Of a stretch of DNA of 35,578 bases, positions 24,267-32,977 are shown in pieces. Source of the stretch: Chloroflexota bacterium (GTDB taxonomy: Bacteria; Chloroflexota; UBA11872). The stretch covers positions 1-35,578 of the forward strand of contig JAJDZD010000074.1 of assembly GCA_022824865.1 (NCBI GenBank), given 5' to 3'. Every line of letters begins with the position of its first letter. Positions within the stretch are counted from its first letter, which is position 1. The translations under genes were made by a program, and so were the position numbers. The notes beneath the pieces were generated by a model. It searched no databases. It was given only the letters and a program-made list of their open reading frames with translations, and was not told the DNA's origin.

Positions 24267-25142
24267 ATGAGAGTCGAACGGCTGCCTGGGAATCCAATCA
24301 TCGGGCCGGGAATCGACGCGAGGGTTGGGTCGAACATCAACGGGCCGTCGCTGGTGCGAGTTCCGGAGTGGGTTAGTGAGCCGCTGGGCGCGTACTACCT
24401 CTACTTTGCGCACCACAGGGGCCAGTACATCCGAATGGCGTTCGCCGACGACCTTGAAGGGCCGTGGGCGACGTATGGGCCCGGGGTGCTGGATCTGGCG
24501 GAATCGTTGTTCGCGAGGCCAGGGTTTTCCAGCCACGTGGCGTCGCCGGACGTGCACGTGGACGAGGACAGCCGACAGATTCGGATGTACTACCACGGGG
24601 TCGTCACGCGGGGAGACCAGCGGACCCGGGTGGCGCTGAGCGGGGACGGGATTAGCTTTGAGGCTCGCAAGGAGTTGCTGGGAAACTCGTACTTCCGGGT
24701 CTTTCAGTACGGCGGATATCACTATGCGATCGGCATGCCGGGTGTGTTCTACCGGTCGCGGGACGGGCTGACGGGGTTTGTCGAGGGACCGACGCTGTTC
24801 AGCGAGAACATGCGTCACTGCGCGGTGAAGCTGGCCGGCGACAGGCTGAGCGTCTTCTACTCGAACGCCCGGGACTGTCCGGAGCGAATCCTGGTGTCGA
24901 AGATTGACCTGCGGCCGGACTGGATGGAGTGGCGGGCCTCGGCGCCGTCAGTTGTGTTGGAGCCGGAGACTGACTATGAGGGCGGAGACCTGCCGCTTGA
25001 GCCTTCGCAGCGGGGGCTGACGGAGGTGCGGGTCCGACAGCTTCGGGATCCGGCGATCTTTGAGGAGCAGGGCGAGACGTACCTGCTGTACTCGGTTGCT
25101 GGCGAGTCCGGCATTGCCATCGCCAGGCTCCACGACAGGTAA
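24267..25142 (+). CDS. Five-bladed beta-propeller glycosidase-like protein (GH43/GH32-like)
   Basis: A 291-aa protein with repeated beta-blade signatures: NINGPSLVRVP...YYLYFAHHRGQYIRMAFADDLEGPW, SPDVHVDEDSRQIRMYYHG and a closing RDPAIFEEQGETYLLYSVAG. This is the pattern of GH43/GH32/GH130-like five-bladed propellers. The catalytic triad cannot be assigned with confidence, so it could be a hydrolase, a phosphorylase or a non-catalytic relative. It has no signal peptide, so it acts in the cytoplasm. Start ATG at 24267, with a GGGGGACC stretch upstream. It lies 18 bases after the DppF-like ATPase, in what looks like the same operon, and may process the imported oligosaccharide. Convergent with the next gene, with only six bases between their stop codons. 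Confidence 0.7.
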   Translation: MRVERLPGNPIIGPGIDARVGSNINGPSLVRVPEWVSEPLGAYYLYFAHHRGQYIRMAFADDLEGPWATYGPGVLDLAESLFARPGFSSHVASPDVHVDEDSRQIRMYYHGVVTRGDQRTRVALSGDGISFEARKELLGNSYFRVFQYGGYHYAIGMPGVFYRSRDGLTGFVEGPTLFSENMRHCAVKLAGDRLSVFYSNARDCPERILVSKIDLRPDWMEWRASAPSVVLEPETDYEGGDLPLEPSQRGLTEVRVRQLRDPAIFEEQGETYLLYSVAGESGIAIARLHDR

Positions 25143-25148
25143 GCCTGC

Positions 25149-26240
25149 CTAATCCAGCCTGATCTCTCGGCCGCAGTCGGCGGAGGCGTAGATGGCGTCG
25201 ACGACCTGCTGGACGCGCAGGCCGTCGTGGCCGGTGGACCTGGGCCGGCCGCCTTCTCGTACGGCGCGGACGAAGTCCGCGACGGCGGCATGCTGGGGCC
25301 GGGGCGTGGGCGGGAAGTTCTGGTGCACGCGGTCGACCCAGGAGTCCGATTCGGCGCTCAGGATTCGCAGCCGGGTCGCTGACTCTCCGCCGCTGCCCAG
25401 GATCGCATCCGCTCCGGCCCGGTCGCCGGCGACCTGGATCCGGTGGTACTCGTCGGCGACGATGTTCAGGGCCCAGCTGCACTCCAGCGAGATCGTGGCG
25501 CCGTTGTCGCAGCGGATGAGGGCAAGGGCGAAGTCGTCGACGTCCATGTCCTCGTAGTTCCAGGGACCCCAGGGGTTGTACCCGCCGTCGGCCTGGTTGC
25601 CGATCTTGAGGTAGGTGGCGCCGGACACCGAGACCGGCTGCGGCCCGCCCATGAGCCAGAAGACGGCGTCGATGACGTGTACGCCGACGTCGATGAGCGC
25701 GCCGCCGCCGTTGAGGGCCTTGGAGTGGAAGGCGCCCTTGGTGCGGGGCGCAAAGCCGCGGCGACGGTTCCAGGCGGCGCGGACGAAATAGATGTCGCCC
25801 AGGTCGCCGCGCTCGATGACCCGCTTGAGGGCGACGGCCTGGGGAATGAATCGGGTCTGAAAATCGACGGCGAGGATACGGTTGGCGGCTTCGGCGGCCT
25901 CGACCATCTCGCGCGCGTCGGCCGTGTTCAGCGCCAGCGGCTTTTCGCAGAAGACGTGCTTGCCGGCCGCCAGCGCGGCCAGGGTGGCGGGATGGTGGAT
26001 CGGATTGGAGGCGCAGACGCTGACGGCGTCGATCGAGTCCAGGCGCAGCAACTCGTGGTAGTCCCGGAAGACGTGCGGGATGCCGAAGTCACGCTGCACG
26101 ACCGCTAGCGCGTCCGCCGAGACATCGGCCGCGGCGACGATCTTGCACTCGTCCGAAATCGCCTGGTAGCCGGGGATGTGGGCCAGCTGGGCAATCTGCC
26201 CGGCGCCGATGATGCCGATGCCCAGTCGCCGGCCGCTCAC
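25149..26240 (-). CDS. Gfo/Idh/MocA-family oxidoreductase
   Basis: A 363-aa NAD(P)-dependent dehydrogenase for a sugar or inositol-like substrate. It has a Rossmann GIIGAGQIAQ at the N-terminus, EKP at 99-101 and the catalytic-domain segment GGGALIDVGVHVIDAVFW with the Asp and His pair. The start is GTG at 26240, preceded by GGAGGA at a seven-base spacing. It is the third gene of a leftward operon behind a TIM-barrel isomerase and a NIPSNAP protein. That order (isomerase, NIPSNAP, dehydrogenase) suggests a small pathway on one sugar, with this enzyme oxidising or epimerising it via a keto intermediate (inference). Confidence 0.93.
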   Translation of the reverse strand: MSGRRLGIGIIGAGQIAQLAHIPGYQAISDECKIVAAADVSADALAVVQRDFGIPHVFRDYHELLRLDSIDAVSVCASNPIHHPATLAALAAGKHVFCEKPLALNTADAREMVEAAEAANRILAVDFQTRFIPQAVALKRVIERGDLGDIYFVRAAWNRRRGFAPRTKGAFHSKALNGGGALIDVGVHVIDAVFWLMGGPQPVSVSGATYLKIGNQADGGYNPWGPWNYEDMDVDDFALALIRCDNGATISLECSWALNIVADEYHRIQVAGDRAGADAILGSGGESATRLRILSAESDSWVDRVHQNFPPTPRPQHAAVADFVRAVREGGRPRSTGHDGLRVQQVVDAIYASADCGREIRLD

Positions 26241-26299
26241 CTGGTCCTCCGTGACTCCCGGACGCCGCTAGACGTCAGGTAGCGCACGCGAAGTCTCGC

Positions 26300-26620
26300 C
26301 TACTTCAGCGGCGAGAACGAGGCCGGGTCCATGAAGGTACTGGTGACTCCCGCCACGATGGGGCCGTCCTGTTCGGAGTCGGCCTCAATGGCGGCCCAGG
26401 CTGGGTCCTGGGCGAAGGCCTCCCACTGCCGCTGCTGATCCTCAAGGCTGTCGTAGACGTTGATATAGATGAGGCGCGGGTTGCCGTCCACGACTTCCGT
26501 CCAGACGCCGGCGATGTCGAAGCCGTGCTGGCGGAAGACTTCCGACGCGCGCTCGAGGCGGGCCAGCATGGCCGGCATTCGTCCCGGCAGGATTTCGTAC
26601 ACGCGGAGTTCGTAGAGCAT
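26300..26620 (-). CDS. NIPSNAP-family protein
   Basis: A 106-aa protein with the NIPSNAP ferredoxin-like fold. Family traits are MLYELRVYEILPGRMPAML at the N-terminus, the central GVWTEVVDGNPRLIYINVYDSLEDQQRQWEAF and a short terminal strand. Function of the family is unknown; in bacteria such genes often sit beside sugar or aromatic-acid enzymes. It starts at ATG 26620, four bases after the stop of the TIM-barrel isomerase gene, and is followed 59 bases later by a Gfo/Idh/MocA gene. Confidence 0.85.
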   Translation of the reverse strand: MLYELRVYEILPGRMPAMLARLERASEVFRQHGFDIAGVWTEVVDGNPRLIYINVYDSLEDQQRQWEAFAQDPAWAAIEADSEQDGPIVAGVTSTFMDPASFSPLK

Positions 26621-26624
26621 CGGA

Positions 26625-27581
26625 TCAATCTCCCAGTTCCAGCTGTCCCAAACGTCGCTTCACGTCGACCCCGATTCGATCCGCCACCTCATGCACCTTC
26701 GCAAAGTTGTGGGCGTACGACGCCTCGTCGGGCAGGTGTTCGCAGTAGCAGGGAGTGTCGGGGTCGAGTTCGTTCAGCCGTTGCAGGTAGGTGGCCAGGT
26801 CCAGCGTGCCTTGCCCGATGAGCACCTCATCCCACTTGAGCGTGAGGTGCCCGTAATCCCATTGCAGGTCCTTGACGTGGGCGGAGTAGACGAAGTCACC
26901 CAGCAGGTCGAAGGTGCGGTGGATGAAGGAGGTGGTATCGAAGTAGGTGTCCATGGCGATCATGTTCACCACGTCCATTTGGAATCCGACGCGGGGATGA
27001 TCCACGGCGTCATAGAACTCGCGGATGTCCTCCGGCTGATAGAAGAAGCTGTGATTGAAGGGCTCAATCAGAAAGTGCGTGTGTTGCAGGTCCAGCCCGT
27101 CCATGACGCGCAGCACGACTTCGCGCAACTCGGCCTTGTAGGCGTCCGTGAACATGTCGGGATGCGCGGTCAGCAGGCCGCCGGCGGGAGCCTTGGTGCC
27201 GGGCAGGATGTGGAGGCTGCGGCACTGCATGGCGTCGGCATGCAGGAGCCCGCGGCGGATGTCGCTGATCCGCTGGTCAGCCAGTTCCCGGTCGGCCACC
27301 AGTAGGTTGTCGTTGAAGTTGGCCTCGCCGACCATGATTCCGAGTTCGCGCGCGCGTTCGCCGAAGGCCGCGCACTCGTCGCGACTCCGGTCCCAGAGGG
27401 CGCCTGGAGCGCCGATGGCGGACAAGCCAAAGCGGTCGAGTTGAGTGGCGATGTCATCGAGATCGTCGATAAAGTCTGGTCGCACGAAGCGCAGATTCGG
27501 CGGAGTCTCGGGCTTATAGGCCGGGTCTCGGCGCAGGGCGACGTTCGGCTCGAAGATCGGGTAGAGGCCGCCGAGTCTCAT
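26625..27581 (-). CDS. Sugar-phosphate isomerase/epimerase-like TIM-barrel protein
   Basis: A 318-aa xylose-isomerase-like TIM barrel that likely interconverts sugars or inositol-type ketones using a divalent metal. Predicted metal ligands are Glu173 (LIEPFN), Asp203 (FQMDVVN), His235 (SAHVKD) and Glu281 (CEHLP), in the order and spacing of the family. The barrel's early strand and loop are seen at MRLGGLYPIF. It is the first gene of the leftward operon that continues with NIPSNAP and a Gfo/Idh/MocA enzyme. It diverges from another Gfo/Idh/MocA gene at 27697, with a 115-base spacer that must hold both promoters. Exact substrate unknown. Confidence 0.9.
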   Translation of the reverse strand: MRLGGLYPIFEPNVALRRDPAYKPETPPNLRFVRPDFIDDLDDIATQLDRFGLSAIGAPGALWDRSRDECAAFGERARELGIMVGEANFNDNLLVADRELADQRISDIRRGLLHADAMQCRSLHILPGTKAPAGGLLTAHPDMFTDAYKAELREVVLRVMDGLDLQHTHFLIEPFNHSFFYQPEDIREFYDAVDHPRVGFQMDVVNMIAMDTYFDTTSFIHRTFDLLGDFVYSAHVKDLQWDYGHLTLKWDEVLIGQGTLDLATYLQRLNELDPDTPCYCEHLPDEASYAHNFAKVHEVADRIGVDVKRRLGQLELGD

Positions 27582-27696
27582 CTCGCGCTGTCCTTTGCCG
27601 CCCCTGCAGCGGGCATTCCGGCTGCCGTTGCCTATGATATTCCAGCTTCAAACAAGCCGCAGGCGATGGCCAGCGCCAATGCAAGCCGAGGACTCC

Positions 27697-28785
27697 GTGG
27701 CTGAATCCGGGCTGTCGCCGGTGCGCGTCGGGCTTATCGGCTGCGGCCGGCACGCCAGCTTCTGCATTCATCCCAGCCTGCCGTACCTGCCCCAGCTAGA
27801 GGTCGTCGCGGTCTGCGACCTGGACGAGTCGCGGGCCCGTACGACCGCGGGGCGCCTGGGTGTCCCGGCCGTTTACACGCAGACCGAGCGGATGCTGGCG
27901 GAACAGCAGCCCGAGGCCGTGATTGTGATCGGTCCGCCGGCCATGCAGAACCCGGTTGGCCTGGAGTGCCTGGCGCATGGCTGTCACCTCTTGATCGACA
28001 AGCCCCCGGGGCTGTGTCCGGCCGACGCCCGCCGCCTGGCCGAAGCGGCGGACGCCTCGGCATTGATTGGCCAGGTGGGTCACAACCAACGTCATTCACC
28101 GGCCATGCACACGGCACGGCGCATGGCCGCGTCGCCGGAGTTCGGCGAACCGACAACGGTGTTTACGAAGTACTGCGGCGAGATTCCGACCGAGCCCTTC
28201 TGGGGCCTGGAGCCGCTGGTTCGCGGCCTGCTCTACTACCAGGCGGTGCACCCAGTCGACACGTCGCGCAGCATCCTGGGCGAGGTCAAGACGGCGACCG
28301 CCTACCAGGTTCAGAGCGGCAGCGTTGCCGGCGGCGGCCCGATCGTGGTCATGCTGGAGTTCGTGAACGGCACGCTGGCGGTGCTGGACCAGAACACGGC
28401 CACCCCCTACTTCCAGGTGCGCACCATCATCGCGGGCAGCGCCGGAACCAGCGTGGATGTGGTTGACCTGGACCGGGTCACTTACCTCCAGCGCCCCGAG
28501 GACACCGGCCACCGGCGCGTGGAACCCGCCGAACCAGAGTTCGGGATGTTCTATGAGCTGATGCCCGCCCAGACCTGGCAGGTGCCCCGCCAGTACCCGG
28601 CCGAGAAAGCCTGGGGCTACGTGGACCAACTGGCGGCCTTCGCCGCCGCCGTACGCGGCGGCGAGCCCGCCAAGCCCACGCTTTGGGACGGCTACGAGAA
28701 CCTGCTGGCGCTTGAGGCCATCTCCCGGAGCCTGACAACCGGCAGGCCGGTAGCGATCGACGAGATCCGCGCCGACCTGGGCTGA
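27697..28785 (+). CDS. Gfo/Idh/MocA-family oxidoreductase
   Basis: A 362-aa oxidoreductase. The Rossmann element VGLIGCGRHAS comes near the N-terminus. The cofactor-side motif is DKP (101-103) instead of EKP. The central segment is diverged but keeps the two-domain layout. Start choice is open: GTG at 27697 has GAGGA at 27688-27692, while ATG at 27679 is in frame and would add six residues. It is divergent from the isomerase gene and converges on the radical SAM gene, with ten bases between stops. Its place within a group of six such dehydrogenases suggests a separate sugar substrate. Confidence 0.88.
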   Translation: MAESGLSPVRVGLIGCGRHASFCIHPSLPYLPQLEVVAVCDLDESRARTTAGRLGVPAVYTQTERMLAEQQPEAVIVIGPPAMQNPVGLECLAHGCHLLIDKPPGLCPADARRLAEAADASALIGQVGHNQRHSPAMHTARRMAASPEFGEPTTVFTKYCGEIPTEPFWGLEPLVRGLLYYQAVHPVDTSRSILGEVKTATAYQVQSGSVAGGGPIVVMLEFVNGTLAVLDQNTATPYFQVRTIIAGSAGTSVDVVDLDRVTYLQRPEDTGHRRVEPAEPEFGMFYELMPAQTWQVPRQYPAEKAWGYVDQLAAFAAAVRGGEPAKPTLWDGYENLLALEAISRSLTTGRPVAIDEIRADLG

Positions 28786-28795
28786 GAACTCGTCC

Positions 28796-29701
28796 CTAGA
28801 AGCCGCTGGCCAGCGGCAATTGGATGGGTGGAGGCGGCGGGCTGAGCGGTGGGGTGTCGGACTGCGCCGGGCCAAGGAAGTGGCGGAGGGCGTCGGCCCG
28901 AGCCTCCAGGTCATCGTCCACCACGTCGTCCACATACGGAAACGGCGAGGGATACAGGTCGGCGTAGAGCGGTTCCAGGTGGGGGAAGTAGCGGCGCAGG
29001 TTATGAAGGAACCAGCGCTTGGGTTCCGGCTTCAGGTGCAGCATGCGCACGCCCACCCGGCGCGCCCCATGCTCGCGGGACAGCCGCATCAGCTCGGCGA
29101 TGGCGGCGTCGGAGTCGGTCAACCCTGGCAGCACCGGGGCCATGTTGACGCCCACGTCCAGGTTCAGGTCGGCCAGCTCACGAACCACCCGGAAGCGTTC
29201 GGCGGGCGGGGCAACGCCCGGCTCGATACGTCGCGCCAGGTGCGCGTCGGCGATGGGGATGGAGACGGTCACGCTGGCCCCGGCGGCTCGGGCCAAGTCC
29301 TGCAGCAGGTGACGGTCGCGGCGGATCAAGGTGGACTTGGTGATCAGGCCGATGGGCGAGCGCGCCGCCAGGAACTCGCACAGGCAGGCCTGCGTGAGCC
29401 GCAGGTGGCCCTCCACCGGCTGGTACGGATCGGTGGCGGCGCCCACGGCCACCGTCTCGCGCTTCCACCGTGGCGACTGAACCTGGGCGCGCAACCGTTC
29501 GGCGACGTTCATCTTGGCAAAGATCACACGCTCGAAATCGCGACCGCCGTTCAGATCGAAGTAGGTGTGAGTCTCCCGCGCATAGCAGTACCAGCACGCG
29601 TGGCTACAGCCGCGGTAGGGGTTGAGGCTCCACTTGAACGGCATGCCCCGCACGCGATTGAGGGCGTTGCGGCAGGTGATTTCGCGAATGTCCAGTCGCA
29701 C
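28796..29701 (-). CDS. Radical SAM protein (Rv2578c / SplB-like family)
   Basis: A 301-aa radical S-adenosylmethionine enzyme. The [4Fe-4S] motif is CSHACWYC (Cys32, Cys36, Cys39) within NPYRGCSHACWYCYAR. The core AdoMet barrel follows, with VGAATDPYQPVE and ITKSTLIRRD, which match the Rv2578c-type family, related to spore photoproduct lyase. Substrate and reaction are not known for this family. The tail is proline-rich (PPLSPPPPP) and probably disordered. The start is GTG at 29701; the frame continues upstream to 29938 but overlaps the next gene, and the family N-terminus (VRLDIREITCRNALNRV) begins here. Transcribed leftward, 110 bases below the tandem dehydrogenase genes. Confidence 0.88.
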   Translation of the reverse strand: MRLDIREITCRNALNRVRGMPFKWSLNPYRGCSHACWYCYARETHTYFDLNGGRDFERVIFAKMNVAERLRAQVQSPRWKRETVAVGAATDPYQPVEGHLRLTQACLCEFLAARSPIGLITKSTLIRRDRHLLQDLARAAGASVTVSIPIADAHLARRIEPGVAPPAERFRVVRELADLNLDVGVNMAPVLPGLTDSDAAIAELMRLSREHGARRVGVRMLHLKPEPKRWFLHNLRRYFPHLEPLYADLYPSPFPYVDDVVDDDLEARADALRHFLGPAQSDTPPLSPPPPPIQLPLASGF

Positions 29702-29811
29702 GGCAGACGCCTTTCGGGACCCCTGCCCGCCAGCAGTATACCGAACAAATAGCGAACATAACCATTGGATGTCTCCGCCCCTGCATCGCTGCGGGGGAGC
29801 GCGGAGCGGCC

Positions 29812-30951
29812 CTAGTTGTCCGCCAACGCCATCTGTTGGCGCGCCGCATACGGGTTCTCCCGCATTTGTAGCGGAAAACGCACCGTCTGCTGTGAAAGCC
29901 CCGCCTCGTGCACCGCCATCACCATCTCGATGATCCACCGGCCGTCAATGGCGTCGCACACCGGACGGCAGTCCTGCTCCACGGCCTCGATCAGGTCACG
30001 CGTCATGGTGGTGTGCAGCAACTGCCGGACGTCAGCCGTGCCCTCGGTGTCGCCAAGAGCCTCGGCCTCCAGCGGCGGCACCGGGACCGCCTCCCAACTG
30101 CTCTCCAATCCCGGATCCAGCTCCGGCCGCCGGTTGATCAGCAACGGCTGGCCGGTGGTGGGGCCACCGCGCAACGAGAGCATTCCGTCGGTGCCAACCA
30201 GCTCGATACCCATCTGGCGATGCATGCCGCGGCCCGTGCGGACGGAGGAAAAGGTGCCTGTAATCCCGTGGTCGAAGAGGAGCGCGGCAAAGATCTGGTC
30301 GCCGGCCATCAGCCCCAGGTTCTCGTTACCTTCGCGTGCGTCCTGGAGGCCCACGGGTCGCCCGGCCTGCATCACGTTGGCGCTCAGCTGGCGCGGGTCG
30401 CCCGCGAACTGCCGCAGCAGGTCCAGTTGGTGCACACCGAGCACCGCCAGGTCCTCGGCCCCGCCCCGGCGGCTGTCGTTCTTGCCGGTTGCGTGCATGG
30501 CCACCAGTCGCCCGATGTCGCCCGCGCGGACCATCTCCCGCATGCGCCGTACCTTGGGATCCACGCGCCAGTTATGGGCAACCTGGATCTTCGTTCCGCC
30601 GCGCTCAGCCGCGGACACAATGGCGTCGGCCTCGGCCGGCGTGCGCACAAAGGGCTTCTCGCAGTAGATGCCCCTTGCCCCGGCCTCGATGGCGGCCAGC
30701 ATCATCTCGGCACGCAGGTGCGGTTGCCGAACGCAAACGGTCACAAAGTCCGCCTGCACTCGGTGCAGCATCTCGCGAAAGTCGCCAAACGCCTGCCGCG
30801 CTCCCAGCTGGTCGGCCTTTACCCGGGCCGGTTCTTCGTCCAGATCCGCCACCGCCACGACCTCGACCGTGGGGATCAATTGCCAGGCGAGATCCAGGTC
30901 ATGCCCGTAATTGCCCGCGCCTGTGGCTCCGATGACGACGGCGGTGTACAT
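29812..30951 (-). CDS. Gfo/Idh/MocA-family oxidoreductase, tandem copy 1
   Basis: A 379-aa NAD(P)-dependent oxidoreductase. The Rossmann element is VVIGATGAGNYGHDLDLAW, the cofactor motif is EKP (98-100), and the catalytic segment is GGAEDLAVLGVHQLDLLR with Asp and His. It aligns without gaps over its whole length with the next gene (31097-32236, also 379 aa), at roughly two thirds to three quarters identity by eye. The pair arose by tandem duplication. The start is ATG at 30951, and the spacer between copies is 145 bases. No associated permease or kinase gene is nearby. Confidence 0.93.
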   Translation of the reverse strand: MYTAVVIGATGAGNYGHDLDLAWQLIPTVEVVAVADLDEEPARVKADQLGARQAFGDFREMLHRVQADFVTVCVRQPHLRAEMMLAAIEAGARGIYCEKPFVRTPAEADAIVSAAERGGTKIQVAHNWRVDPKVRRMREMVRAGDIGRLVAMHATGKNDSRRGGAEDLAVLGVHQLDLLRQFAGDPRQLSANVMQAGRPVGLQDAREGNENLGLMAGDQIFAALLFDHGITGTFSSVRTGRGMHRQMGIELVGTDGMLSLRGGPTTGQPLLINRRPELDPGLESSWEAVPVPPLEAEALGDTEGTADVRQLLHTTMTRDLIEAVEQDCRPVCDAIDGRWIIEMVMAVHEAGLSQQTVRFPLQMRENPYAARQQMALADN

Positions 30952-31096
30952 CAGGTCTGCTCCGTATTCACTTCAACGAGCCGGCGCCTCAGCCGGGTCG
31001 CGGTACGCCAAGGTGGCCGCTTGGGGTCACTGCAGCCCCAGGTCTCGCCCGGTCGGCTCGGCGGCATTGGCGTTAGCTAGCTTCCGTTCGGCGCCC

Positions 31097-32236
31097 TCAG
31101 ACGTCCGCCAGCGCCATCTGCCGTCGCGCCGCATACGGGTTGTCCCGCACCTGCAGCGGAAATCGCACCGTCTCCTGCGTCAGCCCTGCCTCATGCACCG
31201 CCAGGACCATTTCGACCGTCCAACGGCCGTCGATGGCGTCGCAGACGGGGCGGCGGTTCTCTTCCACGGCGCGCAAGAGGTCCAGGGTCATGCTGGTTTG
31301 CAGCAACTGGAGTTCGTGCGCCGTACCCTCGGTGTCGCCGATGGCGGCGGCGTCCAGGTCGGGAACCGGCACGGCCTCCCATTCACTCTCGACACCGGGA
31401 TCGTCGCCCGGGCGCCGGTTGATCAGCAGTTCCCGTCCCCGCTGCCCGTGGCTACGCATGGAGATGATGCCTTCGGTACCGACCACCTCAATGCCGAAGG
31501 CCCGGTGCATACCGGGGCCGGTGCGGACTGACGAGATGGTGCCGATGACGGCGTGGTCGAATTGGTAGGTGGCGAAGAGCTGATCGCCGGCGATCAGACC
31601 AATTTTCTCGTTACCCTCGTGCACGTCCGGCAGGCCCACGGGGCGGCCGGACTGGAATACGGCGCCGCTCATCTGGCGCGGGTCGCCGGCGACTTGGCGC
31701 ATTAAGTCCATTAGGTGGACGCCCAGCACCCACAGATCCTCGGCGCCGCCGCGGCGGTCGTCGTTCTTGCCGGTGGCATGCACGGCCACCACCCGCCCGA
31801 TCTCACCGTCCCGGATCATCTCGCGCATAAGAATTACGGCGGGATCGATGCGCCAGGTGTGGGCCACCTGGATCTTGGTATGACTGCGGCTGGCGGCCGC
31901 GATGACGGCGTCGGCCTCGGCCGGCGTGCGGACCAGCGGTTTCTCGCAGTAGATCCCCTTGGCCCCGGCCTCGATAGCGGCGTGGATCATCTCCGCATGC
32001 ACGTCGGGCTGACGGTTGCAGATGTTGACGAAGTCCGGCTGCACGCTGGACAGCGCTTCCCGGTAATTCCCAAACGCCTGCGGCGCCCCCAATTCGTCCG
32101 CCTTCGCCCGTGCCGACTCCTCGTCAACGTCAGCCACGGCCACCACATCGACCTCCGGCACCAGCTGCCACGCAAGGTCCAGATCGTGTCCGTAATTGCC
32201 CGCGCCCGTTGCTCCGATGATGACGGCGGTGTACAT
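31097..32236 (-). CDS. Gfo/Idh/MocA-family oxidoreductase, tandem copy 2
   Basis: A 379-aa paralogue of copy 1, with the same N-terminus (MYTAVIIGATGAGNYGHDL) and C-terminus (NPYAARRQMALAD), EKP at 98-100 and GGAEDLWVLGVHLMDLMRQ. Divergent positions cluster in the substrate domain. Start ATG 32236; the longer frame up to 32329 adds 31 residues that copy 1 lacks. Probably the promoter-proximal gene of the pair. The 150-base region upstream is shared divergently with a GNAT gene. Confidence 0.93.
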   Translation of the reverse strand: MYTAVIIGATGAGNYGHDLDLAWQLVPEVDVVAVADVDEESARAKADELGAPQAFGNYREALSSVQPDFVNICNRQPDVHAEMIHAAIEAGAKGIYCEKPLVRTPAEADAVIAAASRSHTKIQVAHTWRIDPAVILMREMIRDGEIGRVVAVHATGKNDDRRGGAEDLWVLGVHLMDLMRQVAGDPRQMSGAVFQSGRPVGLPDVHEGNEKIGLIAGDQLFATYQFDHAVIGTISSVRTGPGMHRAFGIEVVGTEGIISMRSHGQRGRELLINRRPGDDPGVESEWEAVPVPDLDAAAIGDTEGTAHELQLLQTSMTLDLLRAVEENRRPVCDAIDGRWTVEMVLAVHEAGLTQETVRFPLQVRDNPYAARRQMALADV

Positions 32237-32386
32237 CAAGCTCACTCCCGGTCGTTCGCCAGTTGACTTGCGCGAAGCATAGCGCCGGCGGCTCCAGACG
32301 GGGCCGTATGGCCGAACGCGTTCGGGCATGGCGGCTTAAGATCGGCCCTCCGGGGGAGTGGGAACGAGAGCGGCGGAGTCCCGGCG

Positions 32387-32977
32387 GTGGATAACGGAGA
32401 GTTGGAGCCGAAGCAGCTGTGCATGCTGATTCGGGCGGCCGGCGTTCGGGCGCTGCCAGACACGTCAGTGCCGGAGGGGTATGAGCTTCGGAGGTATCGC
32501 CAGGCTGACATCCTGACCCTTGCGGAGACGTTGCAGGCCGTCGGCTTCAGAAACTGCAGGGCGGATCGGTTGCAGGAAACCCTGGAGGACGCGGACCGAC
32601 GGGCAGGCTCGGCGCTCGTGGCGTGCCGGGGAGCGATTGTCGCGGTGACGTTTGCGTCGCGGACGTCCACCGATGGAACCAATCCCGTGACAGGCAATCC
32701 AGGCGAGCCGCGGCGGGAGGGGGTGCTGGATTACGTGGCCACGCACCCTGACCACCAGGGTCGCGGGTTGGGCAGGGCAACCTGTACCGCCGTGTCGCGC
32801 TACCTGGTGGAGCAGGGCTGCGAGACTGTGCAACTGCTGACGGACGACTGGCGGCTGCCGGCCATTCACTTGTACCTCTCGATGGGATTCGAGCCGGTGA
32901 TGAGTCGAAGTGACATGCCGGAGCGGTGGGCCGCAATCATGAGCGAACTGGAGAAGCGGGGTTATGCGCACGCTTAG
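32387..32977 (+). CDS. GNAT-family N-acetyltransferase
   Basis: A 196-aa acetyl-CoA-dependent acetyltransferase. The pyrophosphate-binding motif A is HPDHQGRGLGRATC (Q/R-x-x-G-x-G, residues 120-133), preceded by strand four (VLDYVAT) and followed by LYLSMGFEPV at motif B. Acceptor unknown. The start is GTG at 32387, with the purine-rich GGCGGAG upstream; ATG at 32423 is an alternative. Its end overlaps the next Gfo/Idh/MocA gene by 14 bases, so the two are co-translated and may act on one sugar or amino-sugar pathway (inference). Confidence 0.85.
   Translation: MDNGELEPKQLCMLIRAAGVRALPDTSVPEGYELRRYRQADILTLAETLQAVGFRNCRADRLQETLEDADRRAGSALVACRGAIVAVTFASRTSTDGTNPVTGNPGEPRREGVLDYVATHPDHQGRGLGRATCTAVSRYLVEQGCETVQLLTDDWRLPAIHLYLSMGFEPVMSRSDMPERWAAIMSELEKRGYAHA

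Noticed and set aside
29702..29938. N-terminal extension of the radical SAM frame
   Set aside because: The extension overlaps the end of the next gene and contains no family motif; the GTG at 29701 matches the family start.
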